A stretch of DNA of 64,000 bases, taken from assembly GCA_017506865.1 (NCBI GenBank), contig JAFCMP010000010.1, forward strand, positions 248,001-312,000, written 5' to 3'. The notes beneath the pieces were generated by a model. It saw only the letters and a list, made by a program, of their open reading frames with translations. It searched no databases and was not told where the DNA came from. The position numbers were made by a program, and so were the translations under genes. Positions 25,729 through 37,700 of the stretch are shown here, in pieces (within the stretch, counting starts at the first letter, position 1; each line of letters opens with the position of its first letter). This stretch comes from Tribonema minus (Eukaryota; Sar; Xanthophyceae; Tribonematales; Tribonemataceae).

Positions 25729-28700
25729 CTACGCGAGCCGCAGGTATATGCGTTTCAGCTGCCGCGCCTCGAAGCTCACGGTGCGCGCGGGGCGCGCGCC
25801 GCCGCCGCCGCCCCCGTCGACATCAGCAGCGGGCGACACCGCACTGGCGCTGGTCTTGATGGCCTTGCCGTGCAGGTCGGCGGCGTCGAGGAACGCGATG
25901 ATCTCCTGCAGCGACGCGTCCTTGAGCATGAGCATGTGCTTGGACATCTGCTCCGCCAGCGCCAGGAAGCAGCGCTGGGGGGGGGGGGGGGGGGGCAGTA
26001 TGTGTGCGTGTGGGGGGGAGGTCAGTGACGCGACAGGTGCCAGGGACGCCAGCATGGCATAAAAATGACAGATGGCAAAGCAAATGGTACTTGTGTCAAG
26101 AGCTTCCTGAGCACATGGTCAGAACTGCGGATTCAGCAAGGAGGCAAGCGTACAAGGTAGCATGGCGATGTGTGCTGCCCTTGAACGTCAGTGCTTCCCC
26201 TTCCAGGCATAGTGGGTCAGAAATGCTGCCGCTGAGCGCGTGGGGATGGCAAAGGGGCCTTTGTGCTACAGTCAGCATGATCAACCTCCACGGGACCCGT
26301 ATGAATTGCCCCTTCCCACAGCATCAACAGCAAGGTCAGCAACAACAAGTAGGCCCATCCCCCACTGCCATGCTTGCATGCAAACGCGACGGCGCAACGC
26401 GCTCCGCCGCGAGCGCCTTGAACGGGCTGCCGCGCGTTGAGCATCATCGACACAGCAACGGCGCTGTCCTCAAACTGCCTGCCGAACCCGCGCTCACGTG
26501 CCGCGCCGCACCCACCTTTGCGTAGTACCACGTGTCCATGCTGAGCTTCTTGTCGTACGGCTCGAGCGACTTGATGACGCGCGAGATGCCAAACTCGAAG
26601 TTCCCCTTGGCGCAGTACAGGGTGCCGATGACGAGGTTGACGATGCACAGGTGCAGCGTCTGGCGGTCCGGGTCCGTGTACGCCGCTCTCTCCTCCTCCT
26701 GCGGGGCAGGATGGCAAGCGTGGCGGCTGCTGTCAGCGCCGCAAAATGAAGCTGCTAGCACTGCTGTTGTGTGTGGTTGTGCGGCCTAGGAGAGTGTCAC
26801 GGGGCGCGGACGGCGCGCTGCGGCTGCCAGCGCAGGGCGGCAGTGCTCAGGTTTACTGGTCTTGGAGCACCTGAGATGAGTGATTAAGAACGGTGTGGCA
26901 CTATGCCAGACGTCTGCAAGATCAAATGACGAAGCACCGCAAGTGTACTTGGTTGTTGAGAAACACGCGCACCTGCTGATGAGGCATGGCAGCTTGACAC
27001 ACCCTCACATCACGCCTCGTAACTGCGGCGAGGCGTGGCGAGCGGCGGCCGGGAGCTCGCACGCTGACATGAAGTCTTCAAACGCACTTCCCTACAGCCT
27101 TGCCACCCCTCCCACCCCGCTGGCCAACAAATGCACGCAGCTATGGCAATGGGACCTGTTCTCAACAGCCCGGCACACCCTCGCTACAGCACGGTTCCCC
27201 ATGCGCCTGCGTGCTTCCGTTCATTCATTCTCAGTTCAACGCTCAAATTCCACATGAACACTGCGGCACATGCGGGACTGCGCCGCGTCGCCCTGCGCCC
27301 TGCCGCTCACCGTCTCTATGCGCCGCATGAGAGGGAATCATCCTCCGCAGCCCGGCACACCCTCGCTACAGCACGGCTCCCCATGCGCCTGCGCGCTTTC
27401 CTTCATTCTTTCCCGCTTCATCGCTCAACTTGCTGCGCGCGCTGTGCAACGTGTACAAAAATGTGCCGTGGCTCTCACCTTCTCTATGCGCCGCATGAGC
27501 TCCTCGGCCTCCTCGTTCTGGCTGGTCATGATGTGGCTCACGCACAGGTTGGCCAGCACGATGGCCGGCACGCTGAGGATGTCCTCCTGGTGCTTCTTCA
27601 CGATGGGCTCGTAGTACCGGATGGCGTCCTTGAACTTGTTCTCCTGGGCGGCACAACAGCAAGGGTGGGTGGGATGAGAGTTTGGGCACGGAAAAAAGGG
27701 TTAGGGGGGTGAGCTGCAGGTTGAGTTCTGGTGTGGCGCTGAATGCAGGCACCTCTTAGTGGTGAGATGGGCATTGCGCACTCCGGCTTGGGCGTGCTTC
27801 TGTGTTCAGTCTACAGCACTTGAGAGCGGCTCAGTATGCTGGCGTTACGGCAGTTGCGGAATCGCCGCGTCACCTGACATGTGCTGCACAAGCCGCCGCA
27901 GGGCGCCAGCACGGCCGCTGCGACAGCCGGAGACGCATTTTTCTGCACCGCTCGCGGGCGAACGATGATGTCTCGCGATGCTGCGAAGCAGCAGCGGGGG
28001 CGATTACTGTTTTGCGGAATGAAAATTTACTGCTGCTTGCGGCATCCGCGAACCACGACCAGAGACACCCTGTCATCAGCAGCAACAAACACTGACATTA
28101 CTCCTGCGTGCGCAGCCTGCGTCGCAAACGCGCACCTGGACGGACCCATGCAAAGATAAGCCTAGGCGGTCGCTGCGGTGACAATGAAGTGCTGCTGCCG
28201 CCGCAGCCGCGGCAGCGCAGCGCGCACCTGCATGAAGAAGACGTGCGCGACGTTGAGCTTCCAGACGTCGTGCTCCGCGCAGAACTCGCCGCTCTGGCGG
28301 AAGATCTTCTCGACGGCGGGGTAGTTGTCGCGCTCCCAGTACACGCGCGCGAGCGCCATGAGGACGGGGACGTAGCGCTCGAGCGCGTCGTCGTAGGCGC
28401 GCAGCGCGCCCTTGATGGCGTCGTTGTCGCGCGCGAGCCGCGCGTCCTGGATCTTCTTGGTGAGCCTCCGCAGGCCCTCGACGTGCCGCGCCGCGAGCTC
28501 GTCGTACTTGCGGTACGCCTCCTCGGGGCTCGCCGTCGCCATGATGGCGGCGTCGAGGTACTCGTACAGCTCCGTCGAGATGAGGCGGTACGTGAGGTGC
28601 GCGTTCTCCGCGAGGATGTCCGCCGCGAGGTCGAAGTGCGCGTGGCGGCAGTGCAGCAGCAGCAGGTTGCCGAACGTCTCCGGCGGGTACGGCGGGTTGC

Positions 28701-30747
28701 TGAGCAGGAACGTCAACTTCCGGAAGCCGTCCGTAGGTTCCTCGTCCATGCGCATGAGCGCCTGGTTGTGGAGCGTCACCGCGTCCAGCTCGCGCTCCGC
28801 GCGCGGCGGCATGTCGCTCAGCGCCTCCACCGCCGCCTCCGGGTTCTTCATGGTGAACTCGATCGCCGCCTTGAGGTTGAAGGCCTGGCGGCCGGGGGGG
28901 GGGGGGGGGGGCAGCGAGGTTCAAGCGCCGAGTAGTCTAGGCCAGTGCCGCAGCGATAACTCTCACGGAAACGCATGCGCATGAGCCGTGCCCGGCCCGT
29001 ATCATAGCACCGCAGCCTCACGGGGTCTGCTTACCCTCAGCCTACAGTACTTCAAGTACTTGAAGTTTCAAACATCAAGTACTTGAAGTAGTAGCAACGC
29101 CATCTCGAAGCGCTCACCTCCACGAGGTATGTCTCCGCAAGCACCGCGCTGTTTCCCACGCTGCGCATGTCCGCGCCGTCGGTGCTGGACCCCACGCCCA
29201 GCTCCGGGTGCTCCCGTACGCCGCGTTCGATCACCTGCGCGTCAGCAGCGGCGGTAGTACGGGTGGAAAGGGGACACCGGGTCACGCTGGTGGGCACCCA
29301 CACACTGTGCGCAAATGGCGAGCACCGCGCGATCAATGCGGCCGCAGCGCAACGGCGACGCATCCGGCGGCGACGTGATAGGTGTCGCCGGAGCGCTTAC
29401 GCGCTGCCGCTCAAAGCGTATGGAGGGCGCCACTGCGCCGCCGACAGCGCGCGTCTGCGGCGCGCCCCCGCACACCGACGCAGCACGTGCGCATTTGCAG
29501 AGAACGCGCCAATTTCACCAGGTGACTCACCTCAGCGACGCCCTTGAGCGCCGCTGCGTGCGCGTTCTCGCGGTAGTGGCACAGCGCAATGTTGTAGGCG
29601 AGCTCCGGCTGGTAGCCGGCGGTGTTCATGGCGTCGGTGTACTGCGCGCGCGCCTCCGCAAACTTGCCCTCCTTGAACGCCGTGGCCGCGTAGTTGACGA
29701 CCACGTCGGGGTCCTCCGGGTCCAGGCACTGGTCCAGGAGCGCCTGCGGAGATGGCATGAAAATGTGTACGCTCCAGCATGTCAAAACACTTGCAAGGAC
29801 ATGATGCGTGCTGCATCGTGAAGAGAAAAACAGGTACAGAACAACAGCTCTTGCGCAATGCATAGCTGCCTGCGCGCAGTGCAAACTGCATTCACTTGCA
29901 CACGCTGCTGCCGGCGGTGCCTGTGCGCCTGCAGCAACTACAGTGCCTGATGCGAAAGTGCTGTTCGGGATGTCGCAAAGCGGGCCCACGCGCTGCAAGT
30001 TGTGCACGGCGCAGCCCTCGGCAAATACAACACTTGATACCCTCTGACCATCAGCGGAGCATGGCGTCTACGATGCTGCGCACACTCCGCAGCCGCAAGC
30101 ATGAGTGCCCCAAAAATCCCAACTCGTAGCCCCTTTGAGGCTCACCTTGCACGCCGTGAGCTCGTCCTGTTCGTACTTGACGGCGCTCTGCAGCATCAGC
30201 AGGCGCTGCGCGTACTGCTCGCCGTCCACCCTCACGGCCGCGCGCGTGGCTTCCGCGTACGCGCCCGCCTTATAGAGTGACTGCGCCAAGTATACCTTGT
30301 ATTCCTCCACCCCCGGGCACACCTTGACTAGCTGTTCATACATGAGCGCGGCGCTCTTGAACTGCTGCGTCTGGTAGTAGCAGTAGCCCAGCAAGCTCAG
30401 AGCGGCACGGCTGCGCGGGAAGCTCTGCAGTAATCAGGAGAAAGGGACCACAGTGAGCATGCGGCATCACTGGTGTGCCTGATCCACAGCTACTGGCCAA
30501 GTTGCGGCAGTACGCGGCGAGGTGGAGCGTGTGGGATATGCTGCAGCCATGTAGAATTGCAAAGGCGTCGGCACCATTCAATGCTCAAGGCATGGCATAC
30601 CTAATTCGCAACAGTTTTATGCTTGCACTTATAACAAACAGAACATCGTACCTGCAACTGGAAGTTCAGCAGTTGAATGGCGTCTGCATACCGCCCTTCC
30701 TTGATGGATCCGTAAACGGTCGACGTGAATTGACCTTCGGGTACCAT
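25729..30747 (-). CDS. IFT70: Intraflagellar transport protein 70 (TTC30/DYF-1)
   Basis: TPR protein of the IFT-B complex needed for building cilia and flagella. Eight exons (30652-30747, 30146-30424, 29531-29743, 29118-29234, 28228-28884, 27479-27643, 26516-26698, 25729-25974) join in phase to give 651 residues (human 664). The start is fixed by an in-frame TGA nine bases upstream of the ATG. Conserved segments: SRAALSLLGYCYYQ, GYQPELAYNIALCHY, REHPELGVG, DMPPRAERELDAVTLHNQAL, PPETFGNLLLLHC, DVWKLNVAHVFFMQ, VLANLCVSHIMTSQNEEAEE, CIVNLVIGTLYCAKGNFEFG and DTWYYAKRCFLALAE. A Gly-rich tract with no human counterpart sits near the C-terminus. Most introns are phase 0. Poly-C tracts precede the exon 5 and exon 8 acceptors. 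Confidence 0.97.
27165..27490 (-). repeat. Tandem duplication including the 3' end of IFT70 exon 6
   Basis: On the + strand CGGCACACCCTCGCTACAGC occurs at 27171 and 27353, and TCTCTATGCGCCGCATGAG occurs at 27313 and 27481. The latter is the end of exon 6 (IEK) next to its donor. A unit of roughly 170-180 bp has therefore been duplicated inside the intron with the exon end and a donor-like site. Confidence 0.75.
29048..29090. repeat. Palindromic TTGAAGT cluster
   Basis: Contains the perfect 18-bp palindrome ACTTCAAGTACTTGAAGT at 29049-29066, followed by a second half-copy (ATCAAGTACTTGAAGTA) at 29074-29090. It lies in the IFT70 intron just after exon 4, within 75 bp of its donor. Related sequences are dispersed across the window. 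Confidence 0.8.
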
Positions 30748-31091
30748 GACGCCTCAGCTTCCGTTGTCGTCACTGCTCTGCAAACGTCTCTGCTGCTCTC
30801 TGGTGTCGCTCGTCGCACCTGGGCTGGCGCTCGTCAGTGCAGCTGATCAGGACTTTCGACAACGCAGGTGCTGCACACTAGCGCCAATGGTCTTCCGGCC
30901 ACATCATCTTCGGTGAGCGACATACATTTCTGGCTCTGTCATGTGATGCAAGCAATTGCAACTGCCTTTCTATCTTTGAAAGCTGCCAGTTATGGTGGAA
31001 GTTCGCAACAACTTCAAACCCTATGGTCAGGTCTCAGCGCCTTAGACGTTGACTGTGTGCTCACTCACCTTTGCTTATCAGCTGTGGCAGC
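30748..31091. promoter_or_regulatory. Short divergent intergenic region
   Basis: 344 bp separate the start codons of the IFT70 gene (-) and the 83-residue gene (+). Promoters for both must lie here. No RFX X-box was recognised by eye. Confidence 0.45.
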
Positions 31092-31470
31092 ATGGGGTTG
31101 CTGTACACATTGGGAGGTGGTGCCGCTGGCCTGGGGCTGAAGTGGTGGACCAACAGCGTCAGGAAGGTGCCGCTGCGGCGAGGTAAGAAACAGTCTTTGC
31201 ACACTGCAGCTCAGCCAGCACATTCACACGCGCCGCATCGCGCCTGCCACACTATTGTCTCGTGAACTCAACCCTGATGCTGCTTTCAACTACTCGCCCG
31301 CCGCTGCAGATCCGTGGGAGTACGTTTTGTACGCAGCAGCAGGCGCGGCGCTGTTTAGGCAAATACCCATCTGGGAGAAGAACCTGACGGAGCAGGTGAA
31401 CACGAAGAGGGCGGCCAGGAACTTGCCACCAATCAACCGCGAGGGAGCTACTACCATGTTTGGTGGCTGA
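31092..31470 (+). CDS. Small unknown protein, possible membrane protein (83 residues)
   Basis: Two exons, 31092-31182 and 31310-31470, join in phase to give 83 residues. An N-terminal glycine-rich hydrophobic stretch (LLYTLGGGAAGLGLKWW) is followed by RKVPLRRDPWEYVLYAAAGAA and a charged tail with Pro (KRAARNLPPINRE). The size, basic character and single hydrophobic segments would suit a small accessory subunit of a mitochondrial inner-membrane complex, but I cannot assign a family. The clean splice sites (GAG|GTAAGA, GCTGCAG|AT) support a real gene. Confidence 0.7.
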
Positions 31471-32968
31471 TTGTCCAGACCACCTGGGGGTAATCTGCTA
31501 CATATATAGCAATAGCACTAGGTTGTGTGAAGTTTGTGCCTCAAAGGCGGCCCAGCGTGGCAATGGCGATGGTGTTGTTTATACTGGATCCTCTTTTTCA
31601 TAGTCTTCTGCGGTCCTTACATGTTTGCGACGATTGTTTTTTGATGCTGTGGTCATGTACGTTTACCAAGACTCCTCACTCTTGCCTCGAAGGCAGACTG
31701 TGCTGTGATCTTCTAGACAAGACGCAAAGGCGGTTTGCAAGTACTATCACACTGTATGCTCGTCGTGGCGCATCAAGCCAGTTTCTGCACACCATCCAGC
31801 CCTGCACCATCGCCGCCCTCAACAACTTGGGCACAATCACAACCGCATTTGGCACGAAATTCATTCAACATGCAAGTCACAATGGTCTCAAGCACAAGTT
31901 CATGTTGGGGACAGACAAGGCCGTGTTGCATGTATTTGAGAACCTCATATTGCTTGATCTGCTTGCGCAGCTCGCCTCCGCTGGTGCTTTGACAGTCTGA
32001 ACACTTGCTAGCGCTGACCTGTCGGCCACATCACCGACAAATCGGCATTTCCACAGCTGCAGCCTTGAGTGAGAAACAGTTCAAGTGCAGCGCGAAGCTA
32101 CAGTGATACTGTAGAAAGTTGCTGTTAGTGGACGCACTGTCGGCAAAGTTGAAAGCACTTGGCTCGTCACCTGTGATTCAGGCCATGTTCACCATTGCAG
32201 CACTGCCGCCACAGCCGCCCAGGTGCTGGCTTGATGGCCACACTGGAATACGGGTGCACGAGTCTACATCGTCGACACACGCGCACGTACTATGCACATA
32301 CAAACCCCGCGGTCTTGGTGTTGTAAAACATGTGTCTCTGGGACAAAGCCTTGTTCGCTTCTTCGTGATTATGCATGAAACAAAGCATGCACCATTTCAT
32401 CTCTGTTCGGCTGCATTCACAGTCAATGCTAGAATGCAGCCTGCCATCCAGTGAAGTTAAGAAGACTGCTTGTTGAACAAACACACAGCTGTGCGTTGCC
32501 CCATCATTAGTGAGCCACAGATTATGTTGGACCCTTGAAGGCCATTGCAAAGAATCTCTCGGCAACACATCCGGCGCACACAGGAGCTGACAGTGAGGAT
32601 CTCTTTGTGAGCATGCAGAGATGTAATCGCCAGCAACGCACGCGTTGTGATCATTATGCGTATGAAACGCTTGAAACGCCTTGCACGGGCCTCAACACGC
32701 AACATGAACAGCAACATGGAGGGTGGATCCTAGCCCACCAACGCGCGGCCTGTGCGTCAAACACGCGCAGCTCGTACTGTCAAATACACGAAGGCCTGAG
32801 CCGCCGACGCAAGGCCTCATCGCAGCGCGAGGATGCCGCACTGTGCGGGCGGGCACGGGTAGCGCCTGATGCGGTCTCTAAAGACACTACAAAGATCTCA
32901 AAATGACGACGCTGCGCGATGACAGCTACACAGAGACAGAGCAGCAGCGCGCACGCGCAGGCGGCGCG
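31471..32968. other. Intergenic region between convergent genes
   Basis: 3' flanks of the small gene (+) and the LYPLAL1-like gene (-). AT content is higher than in the surrounding coding sequence. No coding or RNA gene is supported. Confidence 0.5.
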
Positions 32969-34405
32969 TCACGACACGACGCACTCCTCCGCGCCCGGGG
33001 GCGCGCCGCCGTCGATACGCGACCGTATGCGCAGCGCGAGCGCGTCCGCCGTCGCGTGTGGTGCCGGGCTCTCGAAGGAGGCCACCACGGCGCCGGCGTC
33101 CGAGCGGCAGGCCCGCAGCTCAAAGTACGCGCCGCGCGCAACGAGCGGCTGCGACACCAGCAGCGCGACCGCCGCGGCGCCCACTTTGAACGTGGCCATA
33201 CATCTGTCGCCGCTGCACGAGAGCGCGTACGGTATGCTGCGCGCGTGCGCAGCGCTGCTGCTGTCGTCGCTGCTGCCGCTAGCGCAGGCGGCGGCGGCCC
33301 CCTCGACATCGCTCTCGCCAGCCGGCCGCTGCTGCTGCTGCCGCCGCCGCTCCTGCCGCTGCACGCGAGCGTCGGCGACGCGCGCGCCGATCCACTGCAG
33401 CAGCGCCTCCACCTCCGCGCGCGACATGTCGTGGCCCAGCGTGGCGTACTCTGCGTGCGTCACGGCGTAGCCCGCGGAGGTCAGCCCCTGCGCCGTGCTG
33501 CGCGCCCACGCGTGCGACACCATCTCGTCGCGCAGGCCGTGCGCCGTGTACAGCGGCGGCGGCGGCGGCGGCGCCTGCTGCTGCTGCTGCTGCTGCGCGT
33601 AGAGCGGCGACGCGGCGTGCAGGAAGCTGCTCAGCGAGAAGACGCCCGCCAGGTGGCACGCCCACGGCGCTGCGATGCACTGCAGTGCGACTCCGCCGCC
33701 CATGCTGAAGCCGCCCAGCACCTGCGCGGGCAGCGGCGGCGGCGCGCGGGGGCAGCGGACAGCATCAGCGGCAGGTGCAGCGTTGTTGCGGGTTTGCGTC
33801 GTCCATGATTAAAATTTTTTTCATACAAGTACATCTCTTGATGTCATTGAGTGTGATTGTCGATGAGCTTTGAGAAGCGTTGTTGAATGAATATATATGA
33901 ATGCTCTGGGAGCAAGCTTGGCATCCGTCATATCCACTCAGCAAGAATCACAATGTAGGTCTCTCACACTTCAACATAGCGGCAAGAGCCTGTGCTCTCT
34001 GTCTCTGCCTACTGCTGCAATTCTGCGTGAGCAATGTGGTCACTGTAGCTCTGCCCTGCTCACCACAGCGGACCTATCGACTCCCGCCTCCTCCAGCTCC
34101 TCCAGCAAGCCCTCCACGATCTCCATGGACTCAAGCACATGCTCCTCGTCAGGGATGCTATTGAAATCCAGCGCTAGTCTATCGTGCCAGACGTGTCTCA
34201 ATTCGCCTTGGCACATGGTGTAGGGTCGCAACGGGGCTGTGGGATACAGGCAGAGGATACCCTGTCCTGCCAGAGTGCGCTCAAAGCTCCCTCCGGTGAT
34301 GTAGTCCAGCCACTCCTGGACTCCAGGTCCCGTGTCGCCACTGCCATGTAGGAAGATCAGTCCACCTCTGTACTGATCACTCGTAGATGGCCGACTGCTT
34401 GTCAT
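32969..34405 (-). CDS. LYPLAL1/acyl-protein-thioesterase-like serine hydrolase
   Basis: Alpha/beta hydrolase of the phospholipase/carboxylesterase family, which removes acyl groups from proteins or small esters. Two exons, 34064-34405 and 32969-33721, join in phase to give 364 residues. Oxyanion-hole motif LIFLHGSGDTG at about residues 16-26. The nucleophile elbow is GFSMGGG at the exon junction, as in LYPLAL1 (most APTs have GFSQGG). The acid is likely the Asp in HGLRDEMV and the His is in LGHDMS. Oddities: a poly-Gln/poly-Pro insertion between the nucleophile and the acid (33546-33596), and an extra C-terminal region of about 110 residues, Gln-rich then structured, with no counterpart in the 237-residue human protein. 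The ATG at 34405 is used; the frame has no earlier ATG nearby. Confidence 0.88.
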
Positions 34406-34749
34406 GAGGGTCGCCACACGCTGGAGGTGTGTGTACAGTGGTCAACTGTGCGTTGCGTTTGGCGTTTAAGCCGTAATCCTGTGATTCCGTAGTGCTGCTA
34501 GTTGACCTTACTGTTGTCCTGCACAAGCAAATGAGGTCGTGTCCTACGCGACAGCGAAAAAACACGTGTTGAAGTTAGCCTGAAAAGTAACGGCCGAAAC
34601 AGTTGTGTTTGAGAGCACGTGAGAGGTGTGATGCCGGTCAGCAAGCACAGAATCGGCATGTCCTCACAAAAGGTGCACAGCTCTTGCATTTAGCGAGCAA
34701 CAAGAATACAGTTACTTGGCGACCTAGCTGCGCTGAGGGAGATTGTAGC
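34406..34749. promoter_or_regulatory. Short divergent intergenic region
   Basis: 344 bp lie between the start codons of the LYPLAL1-like gene (-) and the FAM184 gene (+). This implies shared or overlapping promoters. No specific element was recognised. Confidence 0.45.
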
Positions 34750-37700
34750 ATGGATGACACAAAGGTGCTGCCGCCACTGACAGCGGGCGACGTCTTCCCT
34801 GATCTGCACCACAAGATGAGCAAGAAGATTGCTCAGCTGACCAAGGTGATCTACCACCTCAACACCAAGAATGAGGACCGGCAGTTCGAGCTGGAGGAGG
34901 TACGTGCTCTGCCAACATGCCAACAATTCAGCCTTCATGCGCTGCTGTAAATACCCAGGTGTCTGCTGCGTGCTTCGAAGCTAGTCACAGATGAACCGAT
35001 GTATTCGATGAATCGACGACCTCGGTCACAAAAAACCCAAAAACTTGTTGCGCGACATTGCCAGGTCCTGCTTTAGCCATTGGCATGGAGAGGGTCAGTT
35101 CTCTGTTACTGTTTCTTAAAATCTGATTGTCGGTGAACGCTGTGCTGATGTGTTCAAGATGACAGCACCGTATTCGGAAAGTATGTCGCCAACCTCGTGA
35201 AAGTTCCACTGGGATGTTGGCAATACCGACAGTATTCTGACCCGACTGCTACAGCACAGTAGGCAACACACCAAGCGCTCGCATCGACCCCCAAGTCACC
35301 GCCAACGCCAACGCAATCCAACGGACCGCCAACGCGTGCTGGTCACGTGCGCGCTTGCGCCCCCGTCGCGGCAGGTGCGCGCCAACCACCAGAAGGAGAT
35401 GCAGGACATACTGACGGACGCCGCCAGCAAGATCCAGCGCTTCAAGGAGTCGCTGGAGAGCAAGCGCGAGGAGGCGAACGCCGCCGCGCGCGCCGCGACG
35501 CTGGTCGAGAAGCACGAGCGCGAAAAGCGCGAGGCGCTCGCCGAGTTCAAGACCTTCCAGAGGGGCGTCAAGGAGCGCGAGCGGGCGCTGGCGCAGGAGG
35601 TCCGCGCACGCCTGGACGACGCGACGCGCGACGTCGAGGCGCAGCGCGGCGCGTTCGCGGCGCAGTCCGCGGCGCTCGCGGCGCGCGCCGCCGGCTGGCA
35701 GGGCGCCCTCGCGGACGCGCGCGCCGCGGCGGCCGCGCAGCTCGCGGCGGCGCGCGACGCGCACGCCGCGGAGCTCGCCGACGCCGTGCGCGAGGGCAAC
35801 GAGCGCTACAGCGCCATGCTCACGCAGCAGATGATGGCGCACGAGGCGCTGCGCGCGGAGGCGGAGGGGCGCGCGGCCGCCGCTGCCGCTGCTGCCGCCG
35901 AGCAGCTGCGCGCGCGGCTGCGCGACGCGGCGGCGGCGGCGGCGGCCGACAAGGACGCAGCGCTGGCCGCGGCACGCACCGCCGCTGCGGACGCGCTGTC
36001 GAAGCTGCGCGCGGAGGGCGCCGCCGCGGCGCAGAAGCAGGCGGACGACGCGGCGCGCGCGCTGGCGGCGGCGGCGCAGGACGCGGCGGCGCAGCGGCGC
36101 GAGGCGGAGGCGCTGCGCGCGTCGCTGGCGGCGCGGTCCGCGCGCAGCGGCGAGGAGGTTGCGGCGCTGGCGGCGCTGTCCGAGGAGCGCGCGGCGGAGG
36201 CGGCGCGCGCGGCGGCGGAGGGCGCGGCGCTGGCGGCGGCGCTGCGCGAGGCGGAGGCTGCAGCGCGCGACGCGCGCGCCAAGCTCGCGGCGGCGGCAGA
36301 GCGGCACGACGCGTACGTGCGCGCCATGGCGGACGAGCTGGCGGCGCGCGACGGCGCCATGTCGGCGCGGCTCGGCGAGCTGGAGGCGCTGCGCGCGCTG
36401 CTGGAGACGCAGGGCGCCGACGCTGCGGAGCGCGAGGCGACGCTGCGCGTGGAGCTCGCCGGCGCGGGCAGGGCGGCGCGCGCGGCGGCGGCGGAGCAGG
36501 CGCGCGCGCTCGCGGAGCTGCGTGCACAGCTGGAGGAGGCGCGGCGCAGCGGGTCCGCGACGCAGGGGGACCTGCAGAAGCAGGTGCGGGGGGCGGTGTA
36601 AAAAGTGCACTGCTCAGCGCAGGAAGACATGCAGTCTTGGAGGCTCCTCCTGTGTTGGAGCACTGTTTGTGGCTGCTTCACGGAGTGTGAGATGCAGTGC
36701 GCTGCACCGTCGCCCGCTGCTTACATCCACTCCCGCGCTCGTGATGCTTGATGCAGGTGCGTCTGCTGCTTTTCGCACACATGTCCAGGGTCCAGAACGA
36801 ATGGAACGCCAGCTGTACCCCATACATTCGCATTCCCAACAAGTCACGCGCCCCAACGCGCTCTTGACAGGTGGCCACGCTGCAGGCCCAGCAGCTGGCG
36901 CGCGACAAAGACGCGGCGCGGCAGCTGTCCGAGGCAGAGGCCAAGCACGCCGACGCCTTGCAGCACGCAGCCGCCGCTGCCGCCGAGGCCCTTGCAGCGC
37001 TGTGCGCCGAGCTGGAGGGCGCGGCGGCAGTGGAGCGCGACGCCAGCGCTCAGCGCGAGGCGACGCTGCAGCGCGCCATAGCGGACGGCCGCGCGCAAGC
37101 GGACGCCACGCTCGCGGCAGCGGCGGCGCAGCACGCGGAGGCCCTCTCCGCGCTGGAGGCGCGGCTCGGGGAGGAGCTGGCGGACGCCGCCGCCGCCGCG
37201 GACACGCTGCGGCGGCAGCTGGACACCAGCGCGGAGAGCGCGGGCGCGGAGGGCGCGCGCCTCGCGGCAGCGCTGGCGGCGGCACAGGCGGAGGCGGCGG
37301 CGCTGCGCGGCGAGCTCACGGCGGCGGCGCAGCGCGAGGACGCCGCCGCGGCCGCGCTGGCGGCGGCGCGGCGCGCGGCGGCGGACGCGGCGGACGCGGC
37401 GCGCGCCGACGCAGCGCGGTGCGCCGCCGAGCTCGCGGCGGCGCGGCGTGAGGGGGACGCGCGGCTGGCGGCAGCGGGGCGCAGCGCGGGGGAGCAGGTG
37501 GAGGCGGCGCGTCTGGCGGCGGAGGCGAGCCACAGGGCGGAGCTAGGGGAGCTGCGGTCGCTGCTGAGCGCTGAGCACGCGGCAGAGCTTGCGGCCGCCG
37601 ACGCCAGAGTCGCAGAGCTGGAGGCGGCCGTCGGCGCAGGGCAGGAGCGGCTGCGTGCGGCGGCGGAGGCAGCGGCGCGCGCTGCCGCGGAACTGCAGCA

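Noticed and set aside
35249-36610. Long antisense open frames opposite the FAM184 gene (also 37050-38996)
   Set aside because: They are mirror images of the Ala/Glu/Arg-rich coiled coil in very GC-rich DNA. They have no domain and no splice support, and the + strand carries both FAM184 signature blocks.
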